From assembly GCA_025331125.1 (NCBI GenBank), contig JAOALB010000186.1, positions 17,079 to 81,078 on the forward strand: 64,000 nt of DNA, read 5' to 3'. Under the pieces are notes generated by a model. That model was not told the DNA's origin, ran no database searches, and worked only from the letters and a program-made list of their open reading frames with translations. This DNA is from Mycogone perniciosa. Its lineage: Eukaryota; Ascomycota; Sordariomycetes; Hypocreales; Hypocreaceae. Shown here one piece after another: positions 42,601 through 53,280 of the stretch; positions within the stretch are counted from its first letter, which is position 1, and each line of letters begins with the position of its first letter. Both the position numbers and the translations under genes were made by a program.

Positions 42601-43899
42601 GATTCTGTTGCCACTGCGACGGAGTCCGTTACCCACATACGGACTGTATCGGCATTTGCGCTGCAAGAGGAGGTAGCCAGTACGTTCAACAGGTCTCTCA
42701 GAGGTCCATACCGTGCTACCCTTAAGTCCATAGCATTCGGGAATGTGTGGCTTGCGGCATCCTTTAGCATTGGCAGCTTTGTGAAGGCACTCGCATTCTG
42801 GTGGGGAGGTCGTTTGATCGCCAAGAAGGAAATCTCACAGATTCAATACTTCATCGCTGAGGTGGCTTTGCTCTCTGCCGCTCAAACCAGTGGCCAATTA
42901 TTCAGTCTTAGTCCAGACGTAACGAAGGCCGTTGTGGCTGCACGTCAGGTGTTCGACCTCATTTGCCCTGACGGCAAAACTGAGAGGCTACAGGGCGAGC
43001 ACCACCAGCCTCCTAAGAACGATATAGAGAAGAATGCCGGAGTGAGAACACCGATGAACCTTCTACAAATGACGAATCGTGACATTGGCACGTCTGTCTC
43101 GTTCAGAAACGTCCGATTTTCGTATCCAAGCCGCCCTGACACGGTCATCTTACAAGATATCACTCTCGAGATACCAGCCGGATCCTTTATAGCAATTGTG
43201 GGTACAACTGGCGCTGGCAAGTCAACCATCATGTCGCTCTTGCAGAAGCTATACCGGCCGACATCAGGGACGATCACGCTGGATGGGTACAATATTACGA
43301 GGAGCAGAACGCAGCAGAGGGATAGCGAGGAGGAGGAAGACGATCAGGAGGACGATATACCGATTTGGGATGACGTCGCTCTCGTACCACAGGATGCAGC
43401 TCTATTCTCTGGCTCCGTCGCTTTTAATATCGGCCTCGGTGCTCGGGCCAATTCGGATGCTACAGAATCGGAAATTGAAGCTGCCGCACGACTCGCCAAC
43501 ATTCACGACACGATAAAAAGTCTGCCGGATGGTTACGAAACACTCTGTGGACCCACCGGATCACAATTCTTCTCCGGTGGACAGAAACAACGGTTGTGTA
43601 TCGCACGTGCCCTACTGCGAAAGCCGCGGCTCCTTTTGCTAGACGAACCTAGCAGTGCCATGGACGCAGAGAGCGAAGGTTTGTGGGAGCGGACCCTTGA
43701 AGATCTTATGGAGGTCGGTGAGAACGGCCAAAGGCGAGTAACAGTCGTCGCAATTGCTCATCGCCTTCGGACTATAACGAAGGCAGACAAAATATTCATT
43801 GTTGAGAACGGGCGTGTTCTTGACTCTGGGACACACAACGAGCTTGTTTCACGATGTGAGAAGTACCGCATCGATGTCGTGCACCAGTCCTTGGAATAA
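39692..43899 (+). CDS. ABC-B (MDR-type) full-length transporter of the siderophore cluster
   Basis: Exons 39692-39772, 39819-40758 and 40826-43899 give about 1364 residues arranged TMD-NBD-TMD-NBD. NBD1 has Walker A GLSGSGKST (near residue 428), signature SGGQRQRVALAR and Walker B LILDEATAALD (near 595). NBD2 has GTTGAGKST (near 1132), SGGQKQRLCIAR and LLLLDEPSSAMD (near 1278), so both ATP sites look functional. Intron 2 (67 bp, GTATGT to TGCAG) is secure. Intron 1 is less so: the only in-frame join I found uses a GAG acceptor, and the first 27 residues are therefore provisional. An acidic insert (SEEEEDDQEDD) sits between Walker A and the Q-loop of NBD2. A member of this family next to siderophore genes is established in Aspergillus. 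The likely role is export of the siderophore or its breakdown products; direction and cargo are inferred. It is divergent from the NRPS and shares GATA sites with it. Confidence 0.88.
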
Positions 43900-44691
43900 T
43901 AGGGATTGGTTTACCAAATATGCTACTGTTAGAGACTAACCCTGGGGCATTTTCGGCATGGTACAAGCTGGTAAAATTGAGAAAGCTATCGAGGGAGTTG
44001 GTCGTCTAGTTGGATCGGCTCGATACTAGATTCAATTAGGCCGACACACTTCATTCCAACAAGTATTATAGACCGTTTAATTGTTTATTCAATTATAATA
44101 GAAGCATCACTGGGCCTTCAGAATAGAGCATGAATGATAATGCTGTCAAGTCTAAAATGGAAATTTTCCAGAGCTGAAGGCGACTGTTATTGCTATTGTT
44201 GTACGAAGTAGGTAGGTGATACATTCACAAACAGCACCTAACCTAGAAAGCTTACAAGAGACATGATGTCGCGGAATGCAAAACCCTGCACCGATGGATG
44301 GCGCGTGTTGCCTGTTAGTGCTCACACAACCCGCAGATTTCCTTGCAAATAACTCAGGCTGGACTTTTGGTCAAGACCAATTTCAGCGTGCATCGGTCAG
44401 TCATTCAGCTTTGTTCTGCCAAGTAAACGCGGGGCATTGTGGTGAAGGGTTTTTTTTGCAGGAGTTGGCGCGTACCGCTCAGTAATATCTAGCTATATCC
44501 TTCGTACTCCTCTCCACGAGTATGCATCTGAGGGGTGTATGTATCATGCACGACAACAGCTTTGGCTTATACTACTCAGTAGTGCAGTTCTCCAACCTAA
44601 CCATGTATCTACATACACAAGAGGGTGTGCGTTTGCTCTGAACTTGGCAATACCGAGGCCAGAGGAGTCTCTTCCCTGTTCAGGCCGACGG

Positions 44692-44700
44692 ATCAGATAA
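44692..44700 (+). promoter_or_regulatory. SreA-type GATA repressor site
   Basis: ATCAGATAA is an exact ATCWGATAA match about 0.9 kb upstream of the ligase start. Confidence 0.65.
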
Positions 44701-44735
44701 ATAACAATGGGTGCAGGTGGGGCAAAATTAGCATG

Positions 44736-44744
44736 ATCTGATAA
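44736..44744 (+). promoter_or_regulatory. SreA-type GATA repressor site
   Basis: ATCTGATAA is an exact ATCWGATAA match, 44 bp after the preceding site and in the same orientation. Confidence 0.65.
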
Positions 44745-45200
44745 CCTTTTTTGTTCATGGATAAGTTATTTTCAATTTTGGCGCCAGCAAGCTGGATGCT
44801 GAAAGAGGGGCATGCAGATCAAGTGGAGCATGACCAGGAAGTAAACTCGGTAAGAGGGACAGAGTACATAGGTAATCCTCGTCATACATAATGATATTCA
44901 CGAGGGATTTACCAGAAATAACTGGAACTCTAGCCTTGCTTAGACATTCGACATCCATGACGATACGCATAGCGTCGTCCACAGGGTGGATCCCTTCCCC
45001 TGCGTGAATGCTGCGTATGTTTATACTACATACTGGCTGGTAAGGGTCGTATTGTGGATTCGGGCTAACAATCCTAATACTAGTCCGTAGAAAATTTTTC
45101 TTTCTCAGTCACCTACCGACATCGGCGCTTCTTCGGTGCCAAGGACGGAATGACTTCAGTTTTGGTGATGAATACACCATGGCGACATTCCGAAGAAATC

Positions 45201-45224
45201 TTATCTGATCATCAGATTAGATAA
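45201..45224. promoter_or_regulatory. Paired inverted GATA sites (SreA-type)
   Basis: TTATCTGAT (45201-45209) is an exact reverse match to ATCWGATAA. ATCAGAT and then AGATAA in opposite orientation follow directly, forming an imperfect palindrome about 360 bp upstream of the ligase ATG. The arrangement resembles the site pair at 39178-39196. Confidence 0.7.
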
Positions 45225-45584
45225 ACAACCCTTAAATAGTTGCAAGCTCCGAAAAGCCGGTTCGGTCATTCTCGGGACAGAGTCATGTATCACAACATGG
45301 AAGCACAGTCTCCTTCCAGGCCCAGGCGCCGCATTGTGTTCTTAGTCATGGCAACTATTAGAGTTGATGTCGCAAGAAGCGGTCCATTGTAGTGGGTCCA
45401 GAAGTGCTGAGCGGAAAGCGTGTTTCCTCAGATATACTATTTGTTAGCTGCATTGGATGTCACTCTGATGGTGTGTGGAAGAGATATCAACAATTGAAGC
45501 CCGACTTCGCCGGCTTGTTGGCCGCGACAAGCTTCCACAGAGTCCCTGTTCCTTCATTGAAGGACCACCCCAGGAATTGCAAAG

Positions 45585-47420
45585 ATGGCAGAACCAACGA
45601 CCATTCAGCCAGGCCCTACGCCGTCTACCCGAAAGCTCTCACTTCTCCATGGCCCCTCAGATCCTCCCCTCGTCGATTTGACCCTTGGTGAGCTCCTCGA
45701 GCTCCAAACCTACCAGCATGGCACCAAAGAATGTCTTGTCATACCGTGGACAGGAGCGCGATGGACGTACCACGAACTCAATCACCAGAGCTCTTCACTG
45801 GCCCAGTCTCTTCTGGATATGGGAATTGGTGTTGGTGACCGCGTTGGTATCATGGCCGGTAACTGTGAACAGTATGCCGCCGTATTCTTCGCCGTCGCCA
45901 AGATCGGTGCCATCCTCGTCATTTTGAACAACACCTACACGCCGACTGAAGCGAAGTACGGTCTCACATTCTCTGATTGCAAGGTGTTCTTCACGACTCC
46001 TGTAATTGGCCGATTGGACAACACACGACTGCTAGGAGATTTGGACAATGAGAGATCGCGGATAAAGATCGTCATGCTGAGGGGAGGGGGTGGAAAGTAT
46101 TCGACATACGATGAGCTTGTTAGATCTGGCTCTCGTAAAAACCATGAGAGGCTGTATCAAGCAATGAGCAAAGTGCTGCCTCATCAAGTCGTCAATCTGC
46201 AATTCACAAGTGGCACCACCGGATTGCCCAAGGCGGCGATGCTCACACATCAGTAAGTTGAGCCACACGTACCATACTGAATAGCACCTAACGTTAATGA
46301 TTACAGTAATTTGGTCAACAACTCTCGTTTCATCGGCGACAGAATGCGCCTGACCCCTTCAGATGTCCTCTGCTGTCCGCCACCATTATTTCACTGCTTT
46401 GGTCTCGTCCTAGGTCTCTTAGCTATTATTACCCACGGGGGTAAAATCGTCTATCCCGCTGAAGTATTTGATATTCCCTCCACACTAAGGGCCGTTTCGG
46501 ATGAGGAGTGCACGGCTATCCATGGAGTGCCCGCCATGTTCGACTCTTTATTTCAAGCCGAGTTCCCCCCCAACTTCAACTGCGCAAAGCTAAGAACTGG
46601 CATCATTGCTGGTGCTCCAGTCCCGCGATATCTGATGGAGTTGCTGGTGAACCGTTTTGGTATGACTGAATTCACTAGCAGTTACGGCCTTACAGAGGCA
46701 TCGCCGACATGCTTCAATGCGTTCACGGATGACTCCATGTCGAGGAGACTAACCACTGTTGGTACCCTCATGCCACACGCACAGGCAAAAATTGTCGACC
46801 ACGACGGCAATATTGTTCCCATTGGAGCAAGGGGCGAGCTATGCATTACTGGTTACCAACTTCAGGCCGGGTACTGGAACAATTCAGAAAAGACTAATGA
46901 GACCATGATACGGGATGCTGCGGGTGTCCTATGGCTACACACTGGCGATGAGGCCGTCTTTGATGAACAGGGTTATTGCACCATCACTGGCCGCTTCAAG
47001 GACATCATTATCAGAGGTAAAAAAAAGCACGAGTCCGCTTTGTTCAGATGACTTGAGTATTTTAACCATCGTATAGGCGGAGAAAACATCTACCCCCTAG
47101 AAATCGAAGAGCGTTTGATGGAACATCCTTCCATCTCCCGCGCGATCGTCGTTGGCCTCAAGAACAAACACTACGGCGAGGTTGTGGGTACCTTTTTAGA
47201 ACTCGCAGACAGCAGTTCCAAACCCGGTGACCAAGAACTGAGAGACTGGGTCCGCAAGAGATTGGGGAACCATAAAGCGCCGGCGCACGTTTTCTGGCTT
47301 GGGCAGGATGGCGTGCCTTCAGATGTTCCCTTGACTGGCAGTGGAAAGGTCAAAAAGTTTGAAATGGCTAAGCAAGGTAATGAGATCTTGGGTAAGGCCG
47401 CTAGGATGTCCAAATTGTAG
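45585..47420 (+). CDS. sidI: SidI-like acyl-CoA ligase with peroxisomal SKL terminus
   Basis: Exons 45585-46252, 46307-47016 and 47077-47420, with introns of 54 and 60 bp, give 573 residues. It is an AMP-binding acyl-CoA synthetase: LQFTSGTTGLPKAAMLTHH (ATP loop, spanning the first intron), YGLTEASP, HTGDEAVFDEQGY, GRFKDIIIRGGENIYP (spanning the second intron) and TGSGKVKKFEM with the C-terminal lysine. The last three residues are SKL, a canonical PTS1 peroxisomal signal. In Aspergillus, SidI activates mevalonate to mevalonyl-CoA for N5-acylation of hydroxyornithine and works in peroxisomes (there with a PTS2). Assignment to SidI rests on the neighbours: a SidF-like gene convergent 169 bp away and the SidC-type NRPS. 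The acid substrate cannot be read from the sequence. Three GATA sites lie upstream. Another medium-chain acyl-CoA ligase is the main alternative. Confidence 0.85.
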
Positions 47421-47589
47421 AAAAATCGGAGAATACATAGAGATATTGATTTCTTTTCTCAAAAACATATACAGCATTCAATGTTTATACATTGACCATT
47501 CTTTTTACATTCCCATTTCAATTACAATTTGATGATTGACCCAGGTTGTAACCAATTACCGAACAAGAGTCCATGTTTCCATCTATCGC

Positions 47590-49021
47590 TTACAGCTTTG
47601 GCACAAGTCCAATCCTCATCCCGCCAACTGCCTTCTCATTATCACCTAGTGGACAGAGCTGGAAGAAACGCTCCCTGTGGCAACGCACAAATGCACTGCG
47701 CTTATGCGGCAAGTCGACAAACTTGTCGAGGCCAAAGCCATGAATTAGGTCATACATGACGACCGTAGAGTTGCTATCCTTGGGCTCACCAACGACATAC
47801 ATAGTTCGGGGATCATCGAGGAAGAGGTAGTGCATCAGGCTGCTCCACCAGGCTGACACGCGATGAGGGCCACGGAAACGAACATCGCCGACAAGGGAGT
47901 GACGGCCACGATCGAAATCGCCAGCATCGTAGTAGCTACCTAGACGGTCCTCCTGAGAGCAAATATTAACAAATATATGGCGAAAACGTTAGGGGTACGG
48001 ATCTCACCTTGGCCCAGTAAATCTCAAAGTACGCAAAGTACGTGTCATCCCACTTGGCCAGGACAGCGACCTGGTGAGGATCGATATGGATCTTACGTAG
48101 ATACTCTCGATGCTGTTCAAGAGTGCCCGTCTCGTTCCAACCCTGCGAGACACGAGGGTCGTTCTGCCATTCATGGAACAATCTCAAGTGCTCGGCGTCC
48201 TGCCAATCGAGAGACACCATGGAGAAAGTCTCCTTCAGGTGAGATATCCATCGGCTATAGATGATAGCTCCTGGTGCTGGCTTGGCTGGTCGGATTGGAT
48301 GCCATGTCTGCTGAGTTCGCTCTGGGTCCTCAGGATCGCCAGCCGAGGCAATGGTCATAGTATGCTGAAGTGGCGTGACAGGATATGAAGCCAGCGGGTT
48401 AGATGTGGGCAGAGATAGTGGCGAGTCTTCAGGACACCACACAGGACGAGGCCCAAAGGGGGATCCGGCGCCCTGCCAGAAAGTGCTTCGCAATGCCAGT
48501 ATAACGGTGACGTCTGTTGTTGTAGAAGGACCTCTCCGGTCTCGTGCAGGAAGCGGGTGATCAATTGCAAGCGCAACGTCTTTCAGTTGTTGTCCCAAAA
48601 CAACGGCGTTTGTTCCCCTAAGCTCTAATCGAAGCGTCTGTATAGCCGGTCGCACAGTGAAGAGCGCATAGAGCAGCATCCATATTTGCGCCAGAGTAGG
48701 ACGAGCCGTGGCAGCATCCCAAGCAATGGTTGTGCATGGCGAACGCCTGGCTCGTGCCCAGGCGCTGTTGTTGGACTGGGGCGGCAGTTCACGCGACTTG
48801 AGATCAATCGGTTCCGTGAAGAAAAGTTGAGAAGAGTGGAGTTCGATAGGAGGCTTCTTTCCGTAGTAATCGCCAGGTTTGAGGCATAATTGATAGTATT
48901 CCACACCGTTTTCGCTGTCTGGTGATTGGGCTTTTTGGATAGTGTATTCGGTGTGGTAGGGGTGTGGAAGCTTGATGACTGTCTCCTCAGGCGCGATTGA
49001 TGGGAACGCGGTGGTCGCCAT
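47590..49021 (-). CDS. sidF: SidF-like N5-hydroxyornithine transacylase (AlcB/GNAT family)
   Basis: Exons 48008-49021 and 47590-47952, joined across a 55-bp intron (GTGAGA to CTCAG, phase 0), give 458 residues, close to the roughly 460 of Aspergillus SidF. The C-terminal half holds the siderophore acetyltransferase (AlcB-like GNAT) domain: RLFHEWQNDPRVSQGW, then HREYLRKIHIDPHQVAVLAK, YFEIYWAKEDRLGSYYDA, GDVRFRGPHRV and DKFVDLPHKRSAFVRCHRER. It is expected to move an acyl group (anhydromevalonyl in SidF) from CoA to N5-hydroxyornithine. The protein ends VPKL; PKL is a PTS1-like variant of the peroxisomal signal, and SidF itself is peroxisomal. It is convergent with the acyl-CoA ligase. A CCAAT box lies at 49043-49047 just upstream, but there is no full SreA-type site in its first few hundred bases. 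Confidence 0.9.
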
Positions 49022-50671
49022 TGTGATATCGGGTTTTCAAGACCAATGAATCAAGAGGATAAGGAATTGCACAAACCGCACCTAATTGACAAATTATTGA
49101 TGTTAAGGATGAAATCACTGCGATGGGAGGGCTTAAGAAAGGAGCATCACTGCCCAGAATAGTCGAGCTTCCTCGGCTGAGGTGAGGAGGAACCTCCAAG
49201 ATCCCAACTCGCTTGTTTTCGGGGGTAGTGCAGGAGTACGAGTCCATCCAGGCTCAAACACCGAGATGGACTGGCCGCTCGCCCTAGCATGGATCAGTAC
49301 TACCTAGAAATTGAAGCTGTAGCCATCCACAACTCGCCAAGCCAAGGAGACAAGGCTACGGTACTACTAATACATACTGCAGAGTGCAGCTTTGATGGTA
49401 GCATTGCCATTTTCCTTCGACGCACACCCCTCCATCGTGGGTGGGATATGCGGAACTAGTCAGAGGAAAGATTTGATTGATTAGATCCATCCAGCCTGCT
49501 AACCCTCCACAACTACGCAGTACTTGTGCCAAGGAAGCAAATTTCTTCCTCGCGCAGAATAATATTCCCTCACTCAAAAGGGAGCACCTCGTACTCTGTA
49601 CTCCGTACGTAATCCACAAACGAAGTACTGCTGCCAGTATTATCAAAGCTGCACAGGTACATACAGCACTCGGGGGGGCAAGTACGAACGAACCCATATG
49701 CGCCCCATGATACTAGAAGCGGCCGAAGACACCCTGGCATTGTCCACTCACCATCGCAAACCTTTCCCAAAACAACAAGGCGTATTTTATCTAATTCCAT
49801 ACGAGTAGATAGGGAAATTCCCGCATGTGTACGGAGTACGGAGTACCTATTCCATCTTTGGCCTTGTCGGATAATGGTGCGTGGAATCTGGATCGCAGTG
49901 GACTCGTCACGATGCGGCAAGGCCATTGCATCGAATGGATACTACATAGATACCATGACAATCATTACTCCGTACGGAGTACTGCTCCGTACTATGGAGC
50001 AATAATGTGCACGGATTTCGGTGTCGCCAATGCCCCCCACTTGTCCTTCTGTTCTTACCGAGGACAGCCGAAACCCAACATAACACCGTAGTGTTTTCTA
50101 CTCGTGCTTGCTTGTATGTATGTAACTGACGCAATTCAGCAATATGGGTAGCGGTGATGCTGAACTGCGTTGAAATTCGACTCGATCCTGGAGCTTTGAT
50201 TCCACCTTCATCAATTTTTTTTCCCGCCGCTCTTCTTTTGGCCGCCAAGGCAAACCTTGCTCTCGCCCATGCTGAGTGGTCCTGAATTATTTGCGGCCTT
50301 TTTGAACGCTGACAGAACTACTTGCTCTGGCGCTCAATCTTCACAATCACTTTCAGCGCCCCAACCAGCAGCGATGAGCTCAATGGCCAGGGGCATCTGC
50401 CATTGAATTCAGGGGATGCAGAGCAGCCTACGGATTAGGTAAACATTATCTACATGCCCGTTCAGCAATTACTCCTCAGCATGAGAGGAAATTCGCTTCA
50501 AACGCGGATTGTCCCATCCTGCTGAGCTTGTGCAAAATTCCCTCCATCCCATCTGATCTCGATCGCCATTTGTGCTGCATCAAAAATATAAAAAAGCACA
50601 TTGCACGAGATATTCAATCGATCGCGATAAGCCACATTCGTAGTAGTTGCAAACAACGCCCGCTCCCGTCC
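49022..50671. other. Intergenic region upstream of the transacylase, rich in TACTCCGTA palindromes
   Basis: No gene is supported. It contains at least five CGGAGTA/TACTCCG words between about 49596 and 49995, including the 16-bp perfect palindrome TACTCCGTACGGAGTA at 49966-49981 and a tandem pair at about 49830-49847. Confidence 0.5.
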
Positions 50672-50827
50672 ATGACTGCTGCTACCCGGGGATCTAGCAA
50701 GGTCCTCAACGACATCCATACCACCTCTCACAATCCAGACTCAGACAACAATATCGACACTAAATTGCAGGCTGATGTGCAGAATATCCAGGCCATCTTC
50801 TCTATGTGGACCAAGCGTATGCTTTAG
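50672..50827 (+). CDS. Short hypothetical ORF, 51 residues
   Basis: The frame starts MTAATRGSSKVLNDIHT and ends IFSMWTKRML. A TATA-like AATATAAAAAAG lies about 85 bp upstream. It is hydrophilic with no recognised domain, and a GTATGC near its end could be a splice donor. It is listed because it is the only small frame here with a plausible promoter word. It may be chance. Confidence 0.2.
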   Translation: MTAATRGSSKVLNDIHTTSHNPDSDNNIDTKLQADVQNIQAIFSMWTKRML

Positions 50828-51410
50828 ACTACAGCGATGGATGGACGATCATGTTGATCATGGCTACTCCTGATGTAAGAAAGAAGAAGCAGGCCAAAGG
50901 TCGAGGTTTTAGAAGTGTATTCGTAATAATCACAGCATATACAAAATAGCATTTGTATATGCCGAGTGTTTTGATAATCTAGCAAGTGTAATCAAGAAGC
51001 AAATTTTTATGGTCTGTGTATGTGATTTAAATTTAAATCCCTTTTTTATCATCATGTGGCAATCCTCAAGCGCCGATATATGAATCCCTAAACTAGATGC
51101 AGCCCTGCAAAACGGGCAATTGAAGCCTTTAAATCCACCGTCTGTCCTTCCACTCAGTTTTATGTAATCCCAGCAAACTATATCACCCGTTATCTCTCAT
51201 ACGTCGATGGCAGTCACAGACTAGGTAGATCACAACCTAAATTATCTCCGAAATACTACGCCTTTAACGCCTTTGGTCCAAATATAACACCCGAATTCGG
51301 ATCATATGTGAGTGCATTATTGTCCACCACCAGGCTAATCAAGGGCGAGATTTCCTACAACTTGTGGAACTCGGGCTGGTGGCTAGTAGCCTGCTTTAGC
51401 ACACTCTAGT
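50828..51410. other. Intergenic, nothing recognised
   Basis: Ordinary composition with no coding signal or repeat that I can identify. Confidence 0.4.
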
Positions 51411-52109
51411 GGATGTTGTAGGTGACGTAGTATCCGCCGTGAAGGGCGCCACCGCAGCGCTTCATGCTAGACCATCTGATGACACTATTCTAGGAACAAA
51501 GTCCATCCTAAAAGGAAAGATTAGCTCTGTTGCAAAGGAAAGAGTGAGATGAAAACAGAGAGAAATGAGTCTTACTTAGCCAGGATTTTGACATATCCCT
51601 CGGGGTCGAGAGCTGGTTATTAGAGGTATGTGGCTGTTGAAACTCTTAAAAAGAGCCATGACTACTTTACTAGCAACTACCTTGCATCCGTTTGTGAACG
51701 CAACCTCATGCCAAATGATTGAACCCCGGTGGTGTGGCTAAGTGGTGGTTCATTAGAACCTTGACATTCGGTTCTTTAACCATCTACACAGCTTTGTCTT
51801 TACACTCTTCTGACAGGGGCTCAGAAAATAGAAGCTTATCTCACGAATGAACTAGGGTGACGTCAACCTGAGGATTCACCAGCTTTAACTATGAAGCCAT
51901 TTCAATACTGTAGGCGGTAATATATACCATACTCTCCTCATACCCATAGCAGTGTCGTAAGTAGTAACTTCTTTGGAGATATTATCGATAATCATAGCAA
52001 TCTTGGTTTCGCAGTCAACGTTTGACAGTGAGGCTGGTGTGATATTTTGGAGTAAATTGGGAAATAAGTAAGACATTGAGATACTTTGTGAGAGGATGAA
52101 GAATGCCAA
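51411..52109 (-). pseudogene. Possible decayed gene for a small secreted protein
   Basis: On the minus strand a start at 52109 reads MAFFILSQSISMSYLFPNLL (signal-like) and NVDCETKIAMIIDNISKEVT, followed by a possible donor GGTATGAG. Further on are gene-like pieces: HEVAFTNGCK near 51700, LDPEGYVKILAK near 51600, and RWSSMKRCGGALHGGYYV ending NIH and a stop near 51411. The last piece is preceded by an in-frame TAG, and the middle exon joins are not clear. I do not recognise the family. It may be a broken gene or an artefact of reading short pieces together. Confidence 0.3.
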
Positions 52110-52949
52110 TGAAAGCTGGGGGGGTTGCTTTGTCGGTGTGCGGGTGAAATTGGCGGGAGATGCTACCCTGAAATGTCTATATCTCTGCTACTTGGCGATG
52201 TAGGAAACGTCAAAAAATATTGCAGCGGGAAGACGCTCGTAACTAAGGAGTGGTCCAATCCAGTGATAGTAGAAACTACTACTATGCTTGTTTGTAGCAC
52301 ATCGTTATGCGACATGGACTCCAGTGGTGGGAAAGGGGCTTGCTTACCTCATTACACGTATGTACGAATATTTTCAGAGCTATTTTCATCAGATCCGATG
52401 CCTAATGTCAGTGCATGCCTCGTGTTTCCGTCTGAGATCGGAGCAAACATGTGGAGAACTGATGCGGAAGTACGAGCGTCCCTATCTTGCTGGTTGAGGA
52501 TCAAGTACTCAACATTTCTCAAGCAGTGCTTTCGTATCCCCGACGAGGCAGAGCATCTTGAATTGATCAACCACTTTTTTATTTGTCTTTTTTCTTTTTG
52601 TTCTTGAAGGATGTTATACATACTCTTCCTTGGTATCGAAGTTGTCGTAGGCCAGTCTGAGGGGAGATGAAGACTACATGAAAGGTATCGAAATGGCTCA
52701 TGAGCTTCTCCCAGGCCTTCTGCAATATAGAAAATTCCACATCAGTAAGCAGATCAAAAATCTATTGGAGGAATCGAGCTGATGGGTCTTGCAGCACATC
52801 CAAGATCGAATGCTCCTGAAAATTCATGGCATGGATCACACTCTTGACAGCTCCGAGGTTAAAATCAAGTGTAAGGGCTACAGAGCTTTGGATGGGAGCG
52901 AGATTGGCTCGGCAAGACCCCGGAGGGCTATGACAGATGGGGGCTTGGG
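52110..52949. other. Intergenic, no supported gene
   Basis: A plus-strand frame at 52125-52607 opens only from a TTG and has no motif. A short piece near 52660-52781 reads RGDEDYMKGIEMAHELLPGL and ends KQIKNLLEESS before a stop; it looks protein-like but has no start or family I can name. Confidence 0.35.
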
Positions 52950-53280
52950 GCCTCAGCTTCCCCCCCCGGAGCTCAAACTGCCACGCCCCATCCTCCACAG
53001 GCTTCTAGCGGAAAGATCGGGATATAGGGACTTCCAGGAATACCATGAACGCTTTGGGCACGATAGACAGTCTGTCTGTAAGTGCAGCGAACCAAGGAGG
53101 TAAGGTCACTTCGCGGAGTGCAGGACAGTCAGACCCTTCCTTCTAGACATCCCCCCAGGAGAAACCCCCTCTCTAATCTACTTGGACCGATAGGAACCAA
53201 GGCCTTCCAGAAATTAGTGGAGGAAGCGGACCTTTACGGCCCTCCCCCAGCGGAAGCAGATTAACATCACCCAGATTGAC
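52950..53280 (+). mobile_element. LINE (Tad-like) relic, C-terminal end of ORF2
   Basis: The reading ELKLPRPILHRLLAERSG, then YRDFQEYHERFGHD and CKCSEPRR, then (after a frame change) HFAECRTVRPFLLDIPPG and later GTKAFQKLVEEADLYGPP, matches the layout of the ORF2 end of fungal Tad-type non-LTR elements. At least two frame changes show that it is dead. It is diverged from, but of the same class as, the relic at 18070-18475. Confidence 0.6.

Larger units (their letters stand above)
43900..45584. promoter_or_regulatory. Intergenic region and promoter of the acyl-CoA ligase
   Basis: No gene is supported here; the short frames at 44276-44485 and 44755-44982 lack motifs. The stretch carries three SreA-type GATA sites, listed separately, which point to the ligase as an iron-regulated gene. 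Confidence 0.55.

Noticed and set aside
52125..52607. A 160-codon plus-strand frame
   Set aside because: It opens only from a TTG, has no domain or intron signals, and a competing antisense frame exists. Insufficient support.
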